64,000 nucleotides of DNA from Monomorium pharaonis (lineage: Eukaryota; Arthropoda; Insecta; Hymenoptera; Formicidae). The translations under genes were made by a program, and so were the position numbers. Positions within the stretch are counted from its first letter, which is position 1. Each line of letters opens with the position of its first letter. Positions 1-12,500 of this stretch are shown here, piece by piece. Below the pieces are notes generated by a model that did no database searches, was not told the origin of the DNA, and worked only from the letters and a program-made list of their open reading frames with translations. Where the stretch lies: positions 27,699,546 through 27,763,545 of the forward strand of contig NC_050469.1 in NCBI RefSeq assembly GCF_013373865.1. The letters run 5' to 3'.

Positions 1-293
1 CATTAATTTATATTATTAATATTAATCATTAATTTGACTTCTTGATAAAAAAACATTATTGATTCAAAACGCCTGCACCAGTCATATAAATATATCATTA
101 GTTTCAATTAATAAATTAAACCAATATAAATCGCGTCAATTTATCGCTCCGCGTACTGTACAAAATGAACACATTTTCATGATGGTATTACCTATGACTG
201 TTGGTCAAAATGACCAGCGTCTCCTCTTCAATATCACTATTGTTTTTCCATCGCGAAAATAGTTCTATATACATCGTGATCTTCGTTAAGTTA

Positions 294-299
294 TTTATT
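294..299 (-). promoter_or_regulatory. candidate polyadenylation signal of the receptor gene
   Basis: Read on the minus strand this is AATAAA, about 145 nt past the stop codon, in AT-rich DNA. It is the first canonical hexamer I see after the stop, so the 3' UTR would be roughly 160-170 nt if it is used. Further AT-rich sequence to position 1 allows longer forms. Confidence 0.5.
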
Positions 300-440
300 T
301 CTGTTTACTGGAATTGTCGCTGTTATGTATATGTCTATCGTTTTTTTCTTGAATTTTGTTTTGAATGTACTTTTCTAGAAACCTTTTCTTGAGATGAAAA
401 CGAATCGAGAATTGAAATTAATCCAATCAATTCGCGAGTC

Positions 441-1589
441 TCAAAAACAATTTGCCGTCAAGGACGTACCAGCGGAAAGTGTCAGATCGAGCGGATATGC
501 CGCGGTCTCTTCCTTAGGCGATCTATCGTTCTTTTCATCCCGTTCTTCCTCCTTCTCTTCTTTTTCCGGCGATTCTCTAGATCGCGACGGACTACCACTC
601 GTCCGCATGCTGAGGTCGATCGGCTCGTCACCGGCAGGATTATTAGAATTAGAGTTAACCAGAAGTAGATTGTTGTACCTCCATGGAGATGGCAACGAAT
701 GTGTCCCCGACGTGAACATTCCGCCCGGGAGTAATAGGGGATGTTGACCAGTGAGCATGAGCATGCCGTTGATCGACACTCTGGGTATGGACGGTTCTTG
801 CTCGTTTGCTCTCGTAGGTGTGAACGGCGATCGGCTTGAACTGCTCCTGGACTGCACATCGCGAGGATGATCATCATCGTTGTACTCGCTCTCGGATCCG
901 TCGGCGTTTCTAACATTATTTCTCGATACTGATTCCGCCGGCACAGGTGATCGGTAAGAATCCGACGAGTAGAACGACGTTCCCTGAGTGAGCGTCGTAG
1001 TTTCCGTGGATGGACTCTCCTGCCGGGGCGAACGATTGTCGAGCGGCGATGATGAGACTTCCCTCGATGTGGGTGGCGGTGTTGTGATAGATGAGAGCTG
1101 TGGCTGGTGTTCCCCCAAATACCAATTGCGCAGATAGAGTTGATGGTACAGAGCCACGTCGTCGGGATGTGGCGATCCGTCCGGTCTCTGCAGCATTGCA
1201 GGCGATGCATGATATGAATAGGGAACCCCCGGATTTTCCTGACCGGTCAACGTGCCGTTGTCCATTTCGTTGCTGCCGTCACTTTGCGTAACTTGTGGAT
1301 AATTTAAACGGAAAGACGTAGGAATGATAGAGGACGGAGATATCAGAGGACGGAGCGAGGACGTTATCTCGTTCGTGTTTCGTCTCGTCTGCTCCGAAAA
1401 ATAAGTGATCTTGAACCAGTTGGAGCGCCGCCCGTAGCGCGAGCTCGACTTGGACATACCGACTTCTAGGCATTTCTTTAATCGACAGGCTTTGCAAGCC
1501 GTCCGATTCCTCTTGTTAATTATACAGTTGCCGCCGTTCTTACATGCTGTCACGTTGTTGGGGTTGTTGTACGTGCGACCGAAGAATGA
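441..1589 (-). CDS. kni/knrl: knirps-family nuclear receptor, last coding exon (zinc finger 2, Ser/Pro-rich tail, CtBP-type motifs)
   Basis: This exon encodes residues 27-408 and ends at a TGA at 441-443. The acceptor ttacag precedes SFFGRTYNN, which joins in phase 0 to the CEGCK of the upstream exon and completes a nuclear-receptor DNA-binding domain. The second zinc finger uses Cys42, Cys48, Cys58 and Cys61, with Cys66 in the following helix, and SRYGRRSNWFKI (76-87) is the family's C-terminal extension. The rest is a low-complexity tail rich in Ser and Pro with an acidic Glu/Lys stretch near 364-388 and no ligand-binding domain, as in other knirps-family proteins. PIDLS (349-353) matches the PxDLS motif by which Knirps recruits the corepressor CtBP, and PLDLT (392-396) is a second copy near the end. 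Oddly, the conserved segment that follows WFKI in other family members (HCLLQEQ-like) is replaced by TYFSEQTRR. Length is similar to Drosophila Knirps (about 430 residues). Confidence 0.96.
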   Translation of the reverse strand, partial: SFFGRTYNNPNNVTACKNGGNCIINKRNRTACKACRLKKCLEVGMSKSSSRYGRRSNWFKITYFSEQTRRNTNEITSSLRPLISPSSIIPTSFRLNYPQVTQSDGSNEMDNGTLTGQENPGVPYSYHASPAMLQRPDGSPHPDDVALYHQLYLRNWYLGEHQPQLSSITTPPPTSREVSSSPLDNRSPRQESPSTETTTLTQGTSFYSSDSYRSPVPAESVSRNNVRNADGSESEYNDDDHPRDVQSRSSSSRSPFTPTRANEQEPSIPRVSINGMLMLTGQHPLLLPGGMFTSGTHSLPSPWRYNNLLLVNSNSNNPAGDEPIDLSMRTSGSPSRSRESPEKEEKEEERDEKNDRSPKEETAAYPLDLTLSAGTSLTANCF

Positions 1590-2340
1590 CTGTAACAGAA
1601 GATTATAGTAATCCTGTTAATTGTTAGTATTGCAATATCCAGATAATATTAAAGTTGCGGTTTTTATATTTGGAAATTAACATTCCCCGAAAAGTTTTGC
1701 GCAAACAGAAATTACAAATTGAGTGCTGCAATAATAGCGTTATTATTGACTTCGTAGCCATTCAGGGTGCCTCGGCACTTGATACTTCCAGATTTACGCC
1801 ACTTAAAATCACATGCGAGATTAAGGAGCGGAATATTTCGCTGACGCATTCGTCGAAATTAATGCGTGTTGCTCGTTAAATTGATCTACAAATGTACTTA
1901 TCGTCGCACCGGATACCTAACAGCTTCGCGGCTACGGTCGTCGGAGGATCATGAATTTTCACGCAATGGCTCTCGGGCCAACCTTCGACCTCCGACACGT
2001 TTAGAGAATCGTGGAGAAGCGCGGTGCGACGTGCGGCTCATCCATATAAATTAATCGGATTATCGAGACAAACGAAGCATTATCGCGATAGAAGCCCGCG
2101 CCGTACTTTCGCACCGGATATTACCAGATACGTCCACGGGAGAGAAACCTTCATACGACCGAACCATATAAAGGGTCGACGGTCGGTGCCCGTGTGTAAG
2201 CCACGCGCGTTTCTACCGGATTAAACGTCAGGGTTTAATGTTACGCGCGTCACGTGAATTAGCATGCCTGTGCCTAGAAGAGAGCCGTGTACGAGAAAGA
2301 AGGAGAAGGGCAGAGTGACGAAGAGCATGCAAGAGAGCGA

Positions 2341-2440
2341 GCAAAGGGTGAAGGGAGCGGAAGAAGATGGTGAAAGAAAGCGAGAAGATGAGGAGGAGAA
2401 GGAGGGGAGGAGGAAGAGAAGGAGGAGGAGGAGGAGGAGA
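2341..2440. repeat. purine (GA/GGA) tract
   Basis: About 100 bases are nearly all A and G on the plus strand and finish as an imperfect GGA trinucleotide run. Such tracts can bind GAGA-type factors or form triplex DNA. The long minus-strand Ser/Leu-rich frames across it are artefacts of the low complexity. Confidence 0.8.
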
Positions 2441-5400
2441 TAGAGTATATACGTGGCGTGGCCGCTCGTAAAGTTAAACGCCTGTCGGCCGACGATAAAA
2501 CTGCCTCGAGAAGACCCGTTGCTTCGAAAGGTGCGCGCGGTCTCGCTCGCACGGTCATCGAGTACTAATTTACGACGCAGCTTTGCAATCTTTCGCCGCT
2601 CGCACCCTCCGGAAATTTCGAAAGATGCCACAATGCGAGCGAGCAACGCCCGCAATCGGTTACACATCGCGTTCGATTAGGCTTCCGTATTCGGGAGAAA
2701 TTTCTAATTAATCCCAAAATACATTTTTTCAAGTGAACTTTGTCCTTAAAAAAGTCAAAGAAAGCGCTTAATGCGTTAACCTTTAATAAAGATTTCCATT
2801 TACGAAATAGATAGATATTAAACGTGAAAAAATGCATTTACTTCCTCAATTTATTTAATCTAAATAATTATATATATTTATATTTTTTACCAACGTCAAC
2901 TATGAGAGAATATCTTCACGGAGAGAATTTTCTCTTAATTTTCCCCCAAAATCTGGTAATTGTGGAATAATGTATGACCTCGAGGAATTTTACTATACTG
3001 TTTTACTATACTGTAAATTAAAAAAAAAATCTCTCCGTGTTCGCCTGAGATGCATGTAATAATCCGAAGCAATAATTCTCGCGTTTGCAACGATCCATTT
3101 CACACAGTTTTCAGCTGTCTCCGAGTCGTACCTTTTCTTGCCAAGAACAGTCTTATCTCTTGTTCTGGAAGCGAATCTACGCGTTGAATACAGCCGCGCA
3201 CGCATCTCGCATCTTTTTTTTATTCCCAAGGCAAACGCGAATCGTTCTCGTGCATCAATCCGTACTCGTCTATTCCGAATAGAGACCGAGTATGCTCGAG
3301 TGTGCTCTTCCTCTTCCCTTGAATTGAGGCGGATTCTAATGTAAGCAAATAACTTCCGAGGACAAATCCCCGCGACCATATCCGCGCGCCGTAAAAATTT
3401 TCAACATACGATCTTGCCGTTCTCAACACAGACCGTAAAGCGTAGGTAAAACAAATACAAAACAACCGCCGCGGACAATTCTCTCTGGACGATTAACATC
3501 GTACCATGAGTCACTTTTTCATTACTTTCATTATTCCGAAATGTTATTTCACGACGGTCGAAGTTCTACTTTCATTTATAATACTAATTTTACCGTGAAT
3601 TGAAATAAGTTCAAGAAATAAGTGCCACTTATCGATCAAAGTGAGTCTTGATGCTTAAATAATATTTTCATATCAATTATTAAATATAGTTTTCCAGTTC
3701 CAACTTCAGTTTGCGATTGCGTTGCAAGTTTGACAACCATGTCGGCATGCAGTTTATAGGACGGAAAAAAAAAATTAACAATTGGTATAAAAATATAAAT
3801 ATTATTGATATTAAAATATTATTCATACGGTTTAATATCCGACTTATTATTGTAATTTGACCTATTTTTATATGTTTCACGAAATTCCATTTCTTTACGA
3901 ACTGTTCTATTTTATAAGGCTAACAAAGAGTAAAACGTAATAAGGAAAGAAGCATATATGTATTGTTTGAGAATAAGTATGACAATGGACATTCATCAAG
4001 TATCATAATTATTATGTCAAACGCAACAAAATATATCGGTAGTGCTACGTCGCCGGTGAAATGTGCTACGGAATACTTTAGGTCTCCCGAGAGAGTACCG
4101 GTTTATTAAATTTTATCGCGGCGCGTGCTTACTCTTTGGAGAGGCAGACTTTCAAAATCCGCGAGAGAAAATCAGCATACAATAACCGGCGCCCATTGTT
4201 TCTGTAGTTAGGAACTGTCGTTGCGTACCTATCTGCAATTCAATCAGTGCAATACCGTAGGACGTGGAAGCGTTCTGTGTCGCACGTGATAAACTGAACT
4301 GCCCGCGAATGTGTAATACATCCGAAACGTGATTTCTAAGATAATCGCGATTGCGAAACATTCGCTGGAATAACGCGCCGATAATAACTTGCTACAATTA
4401 TAACCGGAGTTTCATTGTTTAGTCATCTAATTTTGTTTTTATATGTTTGAACGTATCACGTGTTTTATATACTACACGAATAAAAATGACGCAAATGTTT
4501 AAAGCGAATGACGTAAAAAAATAGAAGCTTTGACGTTACTAATTGATCAAGATATCTTTCACCTTAACATTCCTGTGTCGAGACGCCAATAATCGCGCGA
4601 ATGTTTTTCAATCGACCGAAGACTGGCTACTCATCAATGCGCATTTGCATCGTTGATTTTGATTCGCGGAAATATCAGTACCTCATCAAACCGACCACCG
4701 GCCATTTATCAACGGCGACATTCGCGAAGACTCGTCTCTCGATTAGAAATCACTCGAAACGAAAACGAGAGTGCTCTACGCTTGGAATAAGTATGCGGAG
4801 CACACGAGACTCAAGGTCTGTTCTATCGAGTGACGTCACTCTGTCTCCGTTTGTCTTCGTCTGATTCACAGTTTCTACAATCTCGTTTTGCCAGATTTCT
4901 TGGGATCGCCAAGACATGTATCTGTAGCGTCGAATAACCGTCATTTTCGTAGCAAGATATAATAATAAATTCATATTTGCATCTGATTTATCCGATTTTT
5001 TTTTATAGTACACAAAATGCGGAAGAGTGATAATGATTTTTGCTACCGCCTTCATTAATTATATGTATTGTTATGTACCACGAACATTTAAATAATAAAT
5101 ACAGAGTGTACTTCAACGATAAGGAAAAATAATAACAATGACTGCCTCCAGGCGATCTTTGTTCTCGAGTTTTAATCCGTAAAAAAATGGTTATTCCCGA
5201 TTATATAGTATTCCAGGTAAAATAAACGTCATACCGTGAAGTGTTTGAATTTTCTTACGTTGCGCTACGCTTTGCAGGTGCATTTCGTTAGCGGATACGA
5301 GCAAATTGAACTTATCTCGAAAGCATCGGATGGATTCCGCGACGTGTAATGAAGCGGATCGTGATTTACGTACGTGTTTGATTGCGGGGCGCCTACATAA

Positions 5401-6502
5401 TCGCGAGAATACACAATTAACTCCGCTGTAACGAACGCGGATCTGCTATGAGCAGCGAACGATTAAAAATAGCCAGACGGATCCAGTTACGTTTTTATTT
5501 TACGCGGAACGCGTAACCGCCAACGCTCTTTCCTCACACGCATACACAACACATGGTGAGCTCTATTCGGAGTACGCGGCGCAGCAAATTGCGGGATAAT
5601 ACGACCGGGAATAAGAGAAAAACCATTAGCGAGTCCATTATGGCACGTCACGGCGGAAACACCGTCGTGACTATGTAATCGATTATTATTAGCGCGGCCA
5701 GTTGGTAGCGCAGTGCCACGTAGTGCCAGGACGCGAAATCCAGATCGTTGCGGATTATATTATGGCACCGCGTCATCCTCATCTGGGAAAGTCAGCGAAG
5801 TGAGCGAGGAAGAAACGCGGGCAGAGGATGACCGGATGCGAGGAAGGAGAATGACGCGCGAATTACGGTTTGCGCGCTGGTCCGCGACCAGCGTGTATCA
5901 GGGTCACTCGCCGATACGCGAATTCATGTGTTAATGTCGCGCGTTCGTCCGAGACGTTAACGAGTCGTCGCGACGAAATCGAGGCTAACTATTTCCACAT
6001 TGGTCGATCGATCATGCATTTTTCTTTTCGCGATCGTTCTGCTTGCATGATTCTCAAATTTCGAGGATAAAAAACTGGAGCTTATTAATATCGTAAGATT
6101 TGAATCTCACATCCCAAATTTATATATTTATTTGAATTAATTAATCGAAGATATTTTGTGCGCGTTAGTGATGCTAATAGCAGAGCTTAAACTAATGAGA
6201 TATAATATTAATATATACGTGTAATTATAAGACAGTTAATGTTCCAATATGTCAAACGAGCGGGAACGATCAGACTCTCCGTGGAGAATCTGTCGATCGC
6301 GGCTTTATCTCGGAGTAGCCGGCGACACTCGCGATTACAGCGTAACTGTGCGCCGGCAACAGTTGACTCGCGGCGTAATCGCACGACGCGACCACCGCCG
6401 AAGCTGCTGGCAGCCGTGTCCCTAGTCTACCACTCTGACTCTGCGAACTCTTCTCTCCGTCTCGCTTCCTCGTCCGCGCTGGCGCGACCCGCTCCGGCAC
6501 AC

Positions 6503-6543
6503 GGCATGGCATGGCATGGCATGGCATGGCATGGCACGGCACG
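6503..6543. repeat. GGCAT pentanucleotide array
   Basis: Six or more uninterrupted GGCAT copies are followed by GGCAC variants. Together they form a short tandem array in a GC-rich block of the intron. Several overlapping open frames on both strands arise only because a pentamer has no fixed stop. Confidence 0.9.
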
Positions 6544-9500
6544 GCGAGGCACCTGTGCCGTGAGGCACTCCACCACCGTGCGCCTTTCTCCGTCGCACCA
6601 GCGGCAAACGTAACGCAACGCGCCTCGTCCTCGTCGTTCCTGCGCGGCGCATCTAAGTCTCTCTCGGTCCATTTCTTCCCAGTCACCTCTCGCCGCGCTC
6701 CGCTCCGTGACCCTGCGAACGCGCGCCTGTCCTCCTCCCTCCGCCCCGGTGCCATTATGTATATTCCCGCTCGTCCCGTCTCGCTCGTTCGCTCGCGCCT
6801 ATCAACAATCTATATTAAGGACGTGGGAATGTGAAATGGCCTGTCCAGCTATGCCAGCGATGCTATTGGAGTCGCGGTGTGGCCGTGTCGACTGTCTCGG
6901 CTCTCTGATTCCTCTCCGCACATCCTTTCCCTTCCATCCACCCCCCTCCCCCTCACATCCACCGCACGTATAACCACGCATCTAACACACCTCACCCCTC
7001 TCCCCCGTATCACGCGTTCGTGCCGTGACCTCAGATTCGTGCACGACGGATGCTGCACGCCGAAACCCGTGCGATATGTGCCACGGACTTTCTCGTAAAA
7101 CGTTTACGAGAAATCCAGTAATGTGCCATAAGCCTTCGTTTCTTCCTCCAAAAGTAATTTTCGTCTTTTTCACCGCGGGTCGTTCACGTTCACGGAATAA
7201 TCGTCCCTTTAGGAAATAGCGTGACTATTCCCGCGTTTGGCATCACGTTACGTTTTCGCGCGCGGCACAGCGTGGGACTAAATGCATTTTGTTTGGCGAT
7301 ATTTCATAGCGATAAGAGAAACAAATGCATATTTTATCAAAATTTCCATAATAAAATTGAGGGACTTATTAAAATATTATATTGAAGTCGTAAAATCTTA
7401 ATCTAACGGTATTCATCGCAGCGAATATCTTGATGATCATCGTATGATATTCGATGGAGTAATGGAATGTTGATGCTCTACATATCACGTATAAATGTAA
7501 AGTGCAAAATCTACATCCATAAAATAATAAAACGATATATCGTTATTATCTTGCAAAATACAATTTTATTGCATTCTATGCAAGACTATAATGATACGAG
7601 AATATAAGTAAAATCGAAATTAATAATCTTTTATCTTAATCGAATTGTCCAATATATATCAAACAAGCATAAGAGTGAAGCAATCGAGTTTCTTTCCACA
7701 ATAAATTTCTTAAAGTAGATTGCGTGTAGTAAAATTATACGCGATGAAAATTATTGCAGCTTCGAGCAGATACTTCGTGGTTGTCGATTGCGACAATGTA
7801 TCGATCTATGACGCGTCGCGTTGAAGCGAAAATTATATTTGTCGTCTTACTTAGCTTCGTTGTGAAGAAATCCACAATGTTGTGCGAATAATGGTTACGC
7901 TAAACGCGCACGTAAGTCATTCGCGGAATCGTCGAGAAGACAGACTCGCCTGATGAAGATCCACAAAATCGACTTTCTGTCGATCTTGTTGGAAATCAAA
8001 TCTGTGGAATCTGGCGATTTCATTCAAATCGATTCGTACTCCTTATTTGGCGATAAAAAAAAAGGTGAGATTTCCGATTGATTCGCTTCACGTAAGAGAA
8101 ACTTTTTTTTTCTCCCTAGATTGTCTTTAATCATTTCTAATATTTATTACAATATAATTTTTAACATCGTGTATTCTTTTTATATAAATAACTATATTTT
8201 GAAAAATTGTTTTACTACAATATCGGTCGAGTCTATTCGAAGATGCGTTCACTTTCTACAAGTCATTTTACATTTCTTTTCACGATCACGGACGATTCTG
8301 ATTTCTCCGCGTCACTTTATGGTGTTACAAATCGGTCCAGGATTCCGGGCATACCACCTGATTTGAGATAATCTCCAGCTTCTCTCTCGACGGATTTGTC
8401 GCACGCGCCCGTAAATGGCGCGTGCTTTAGTCACTGTACGCGGACGAGAACTGGTTGCTTCGCCGTTGTTGTTACTGTTGCTATTGCCGTCGCGCATTGC
8501 GGCTCGTCGTCGTCGTCCGGCTGTTCCTGGTGCCGAGCCCGTATGTGCGTACACGTCCAATGACCGGACGAAGGACTGCGCAAAAAACTTGAAAAACCGA
8601 GTGAACGCGCGCTCGCATGCACGGCGTTACGCAATCTTGCGAATCCCGTTGTCCCGCTTCGTCGGGGACTGTCCGTACGCAGCTGACCGAGTGAACACAC
8701 ACGATGACCGGACCAGGATCTGGCGACGCAATCGCCATCCGCGAAAGACAAAGTCATCCGCGGCGCTTTAAGAACGTCACTTTTCCCAGTCCGCAGGCGA
8801 CTCGAAACCCAATATGGCAGAAGCGCGGCACCGGATCAATTACACCGCGGGAGGACTTCGATCGAACACGCAATGTCCGTGATACACGTAAATCGATACG
8901 TAAATCGCACCTTCCTAATACTGTCACGCTGCAAAACGTACACACGTCTCTCGCACCCGATTTCTCTCGTGTCTAAACCGAATTAAAAGTGAACTTTGTC
9001 GCGAAACTATGTCTCACGATTACAGGATTCTCAAAGCTATTTAATTGTCGCAAACGTTACAACAATGTTCGATAATATTACATACTGCAAATAATAATTT
9101 TGGTAATAATACTGCGAGATTTTGCTTGAATCTTACCTGTCGCTTGTCGATTACGATCTACGATTTCGATCCATCGAGTCACGATCTCTCCCTAAAGCAG
9201 TATAGCTTAACAACATCATTATTATAGTCAATTCAGAAAAGTTGTATTGGATTTTTAACTAAATAAATTCAAAATCGATAAATACGACTTCTCGATCGCA
9301 GCCGCATCGAATTGGATTCATTAATTTACGCGTACTGATAACTGCATGACGTTTATATGACGACATCCGAGCGTAACCGAGCGACAAACATGTGCTCCAT
9401 TAATCCTTGGAATTATCGATACTTCGTACGAACAAGTTTCTGTACAAGTTTCTGCACTCGGCCATTCGTCGTATTACTCCGGATGACTCACAGCGATGAC

Positions 9501-12500
9501 ATCGATGCGATGATCATCCGGAAGTCCAGCGAATCATCGAGTACTACGTGCTACCCGACCGAGTCGTGGGCCGTGAATTTGGCCACTGTGGGCACTTCAT
9601 CGTTATTTCATTACTCCCGATCGGAGTGTATACCGCTACATGCGAACTTTCGGGATTTCGGCCCGTTACCAGCCCGCCCACGTGGCTCTTCGTCAGATCA
9701 GGTGAAGTCCGTGTCCTTCGGCAACGACGATACAAATTATTTTTACATTTCATCTTCCGCATCTTGTTCTGTACCTAACGTGCGCTACGCGCTAAATCGA
9801 TCGTGACGTAATGTTGTAATAACGGGGGAAGCGTGGGAACGCGAGTACGTTGCATAGTTGCGCAGAATTGCCTCCTGCGATCTCGTAACATACGATAACT
9901 ACACTTTAACAAGGCACAGGTCGTGTACTCAATCTTAAAAAAAGAATCAGGTTAACACGGCTGAAAGCCAAATCTATATCTACTGGGGCATGATAATTAC
10001 CTATTTAATTCTATTCTTTCAGATTATTAAAATTCGCTAGCCTTCATTTTAAACGATATTCAACTTGAAAGTTGGCGTCAATTTTCTATCTATTAATATT
10101 GCAAGCGCAGAAATAATTAAAGAAAAGGAGAGAGATTTTAATTGTTAAATTAAAAAGAAAAGTCGAAAATTGTATGTTTATGTAAACATTTTTGAGCATA
10201 ATTATTGAAAAATTATCAACATAAATATGAATCGGAATCTTGATAGTCCGGCATTCTGTTTAAGTGATAAAGCCGGATGATAACATCGTACACCAAGTAA
10301 TGATATTTTCAATCTTGCCTTGCGCGTTACACTTGATTGTTCATTAATGTACTTTGATTATTGGAGCTATAATTCGTGTCTGCTCTAGCATAAAACGATA
10401 AAACGCGATCATGTATAAGTTCAGTGGCTAAAGGCGACTACGTGGTAATAGACCGAAACGGTAGTCTTCTATTCGCTGTCTACCGCGTTAACGCGAAAAT
10501 AATGGAATATGTACTGTTAAGTTTCGAGCAAACGATGCTATAATAGTTTCCGTTTGCGATAAACTACAGTGACAGGCGCTTTTAGCGAACGATAGAAAAT
10601 ATGTTCTTGCTTACTATCATCCCGAATATCTCGCGCATTTATTAATACTGTATAAAGAACGACAAGTGTTAAACAAGCTTGATTAATGACAGCGATAAAA
10701 ATGAGCGACGAGTCAAAAACAGAGGCGTCCGATTGAGTTTACTATTACGTTTCTATGACTCCTTGACAGCTAAGAGCCGAGACATCTGGAGAACGTCCGA
10801 CACTTACGCGATGGGCTCTCGTTAATCCTCATCATTGACCCGCGGCGCGCGGTAACGGTAGCCGGTCGCAACCCTTCTTCGTCCGCGTTTTCAAAGACAG
10901 ACTTCAGGAAAATTACATACGTATGCATCTAGGACAACACGTGCGTCCACTCGCGTGTCGCGCTCCCGCTGCGTTTCCTTGCGCTCGTCGCGGTTTAGTC
11001 GCAACAGTCGTAACTCTCTTTTCTCTTTGACGAATTCGTGAGGATTGCACCAATCGGTCTCTTTCCGTTTGCGTAACGCGCGATCGTTCTGAAAAGATCG
11101 ACCGCGCGCGTTCGTAAACGTGAGGTCGGCGTCGCGGTTGGACATCGGTTGCGCAGGACGACGGCGACGACCACGAAGACGCGGCTCACGAAGCCGCGCG
11201 CGTCCGCTGAATGCTAACTATTGCTTCCCAAGGGCGCGCCGTCTATGTAGTAACAGTGCGATGCGATCGCACTCGGGCGTGAACTGGGCCACATGCGAGA
11301 ACGGTTGGCCGCTTGTGCTCGTGCTCGCTCCGCTATTTAGTTCACGCGATCGTATCGGCCCTTTGCGCGATGCCGATACCGTCCCTACGCTGTCGTGGCA
11401 TTGCTATTCGAATCTTAAACGTTTCAATTGCCATTGCAGTAAATTTGGCGCCTCGATGCGATATTTTATTTAAAATTTGCAACTCGTTCTAAGTGAAAAG
11501 ATAGAAAGACAGCAAAAATATACCATTTATGTTATAATTTAAAGACATCTAAAATCGAGAGATTGATAAATAATTAGTGCCAATGTTTGTCTTTTGCGAT
11601 AATAAAAATAAGGTACTATTCGCGAGTAAAGATTTAATTTACAACGGCGGCGTTTTGAAAATCGCGGATTTAGCAATAATTCGAAGCGCCGCGTTGATTG
11701 TTGGCAAGGCGGCAGCGTAGAATGTTGTCGGATCGACAGATCCTTTCATAGATCGCGATTTATTGGCTCGTAAACCCGGCGTGAAGTCGACGGTCGTCGC
11801 GCGGTTTGGCCCACATACGTACGCAGTTCGTCCCTTCTACCTGTGCCCATACCGATCGTAAATCGTCGCTTTATACGATCGGTTGATCGCCGCAGTGTGC
11901 TGAAGCGCGGTTCGCGGTTTCCTTCCTGAACCGCGCGTTTCATCGTTGACCAATACCGATGGGTGCCACGTTGACGCAAAAAAATAAATCGCGGTTTTTC
12001 CATCGGGGTGACTGATCTGTCAGTTCGACTTGGCAAACTTACGGATCCACGCTCAAGACATTGGAGACACACTCATACATTTACATATTATATATACACG
12101 TTTGTGCGAGTAACGATAAATAAATATTTGAGAGAAAATGGAAGAGCAAGATATATTATTTAATTTAAGAGTAATGAGAAGAATGAAAGTTAAGAAGTAA
12201 AAATTAAAAATAATTTTTTTATTTGTATTAATTTTAAAAAGTCGCGGTTTCTCAGCAGATATTTACAATTAGTCGCAAAGTAATCGCTACCTAAACCGAT
12301 TAGACAATTCTTTAATTTCAGTCCCATTCAGTCATGTAGCAAAATTAATTCCAAGTTAATCTACGCGACACATTATCGATATGCTATCTGAAATATAGGA
12401 TTTATAGATCGGGTAACTTTTATCGGCCGAAGCTCTCTGAACGCGTTTGAACAACTTTTGCCGGTGCAATCTGCCGCGTCTGCAATTATCGAGTGCTACG

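Noticed and set aside
394..747. 117-codon plus-strand frame opposite the receptor exon
   Set aside because: It is antisense to the conserved receptor coding exon and is a shadow of its codon composition.
482..1210. 242-codon minus-strand frame overlapping the receptor exon
   Set aside because: It is in another frame of the same strand; the receptor frame has the zinc finger and PxDL motifs, whereas this one is Arg-rich with no domain.
5694..5760. tRNA-like A-box sequence (GGCCAGTTGGTAGCGCAGTG)
   Set aside because: It resembles the 5' part of a tRNA, but no B box or matching acceptor stem follows at the right distance.
9137..9260. Good minus-strand donor (ACAG|gtaagatt) inside the receptor intron
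   Set aside because: An exon here would interrupt the zinc-finger domain, and the preceding open frame is short and begins after a stop.
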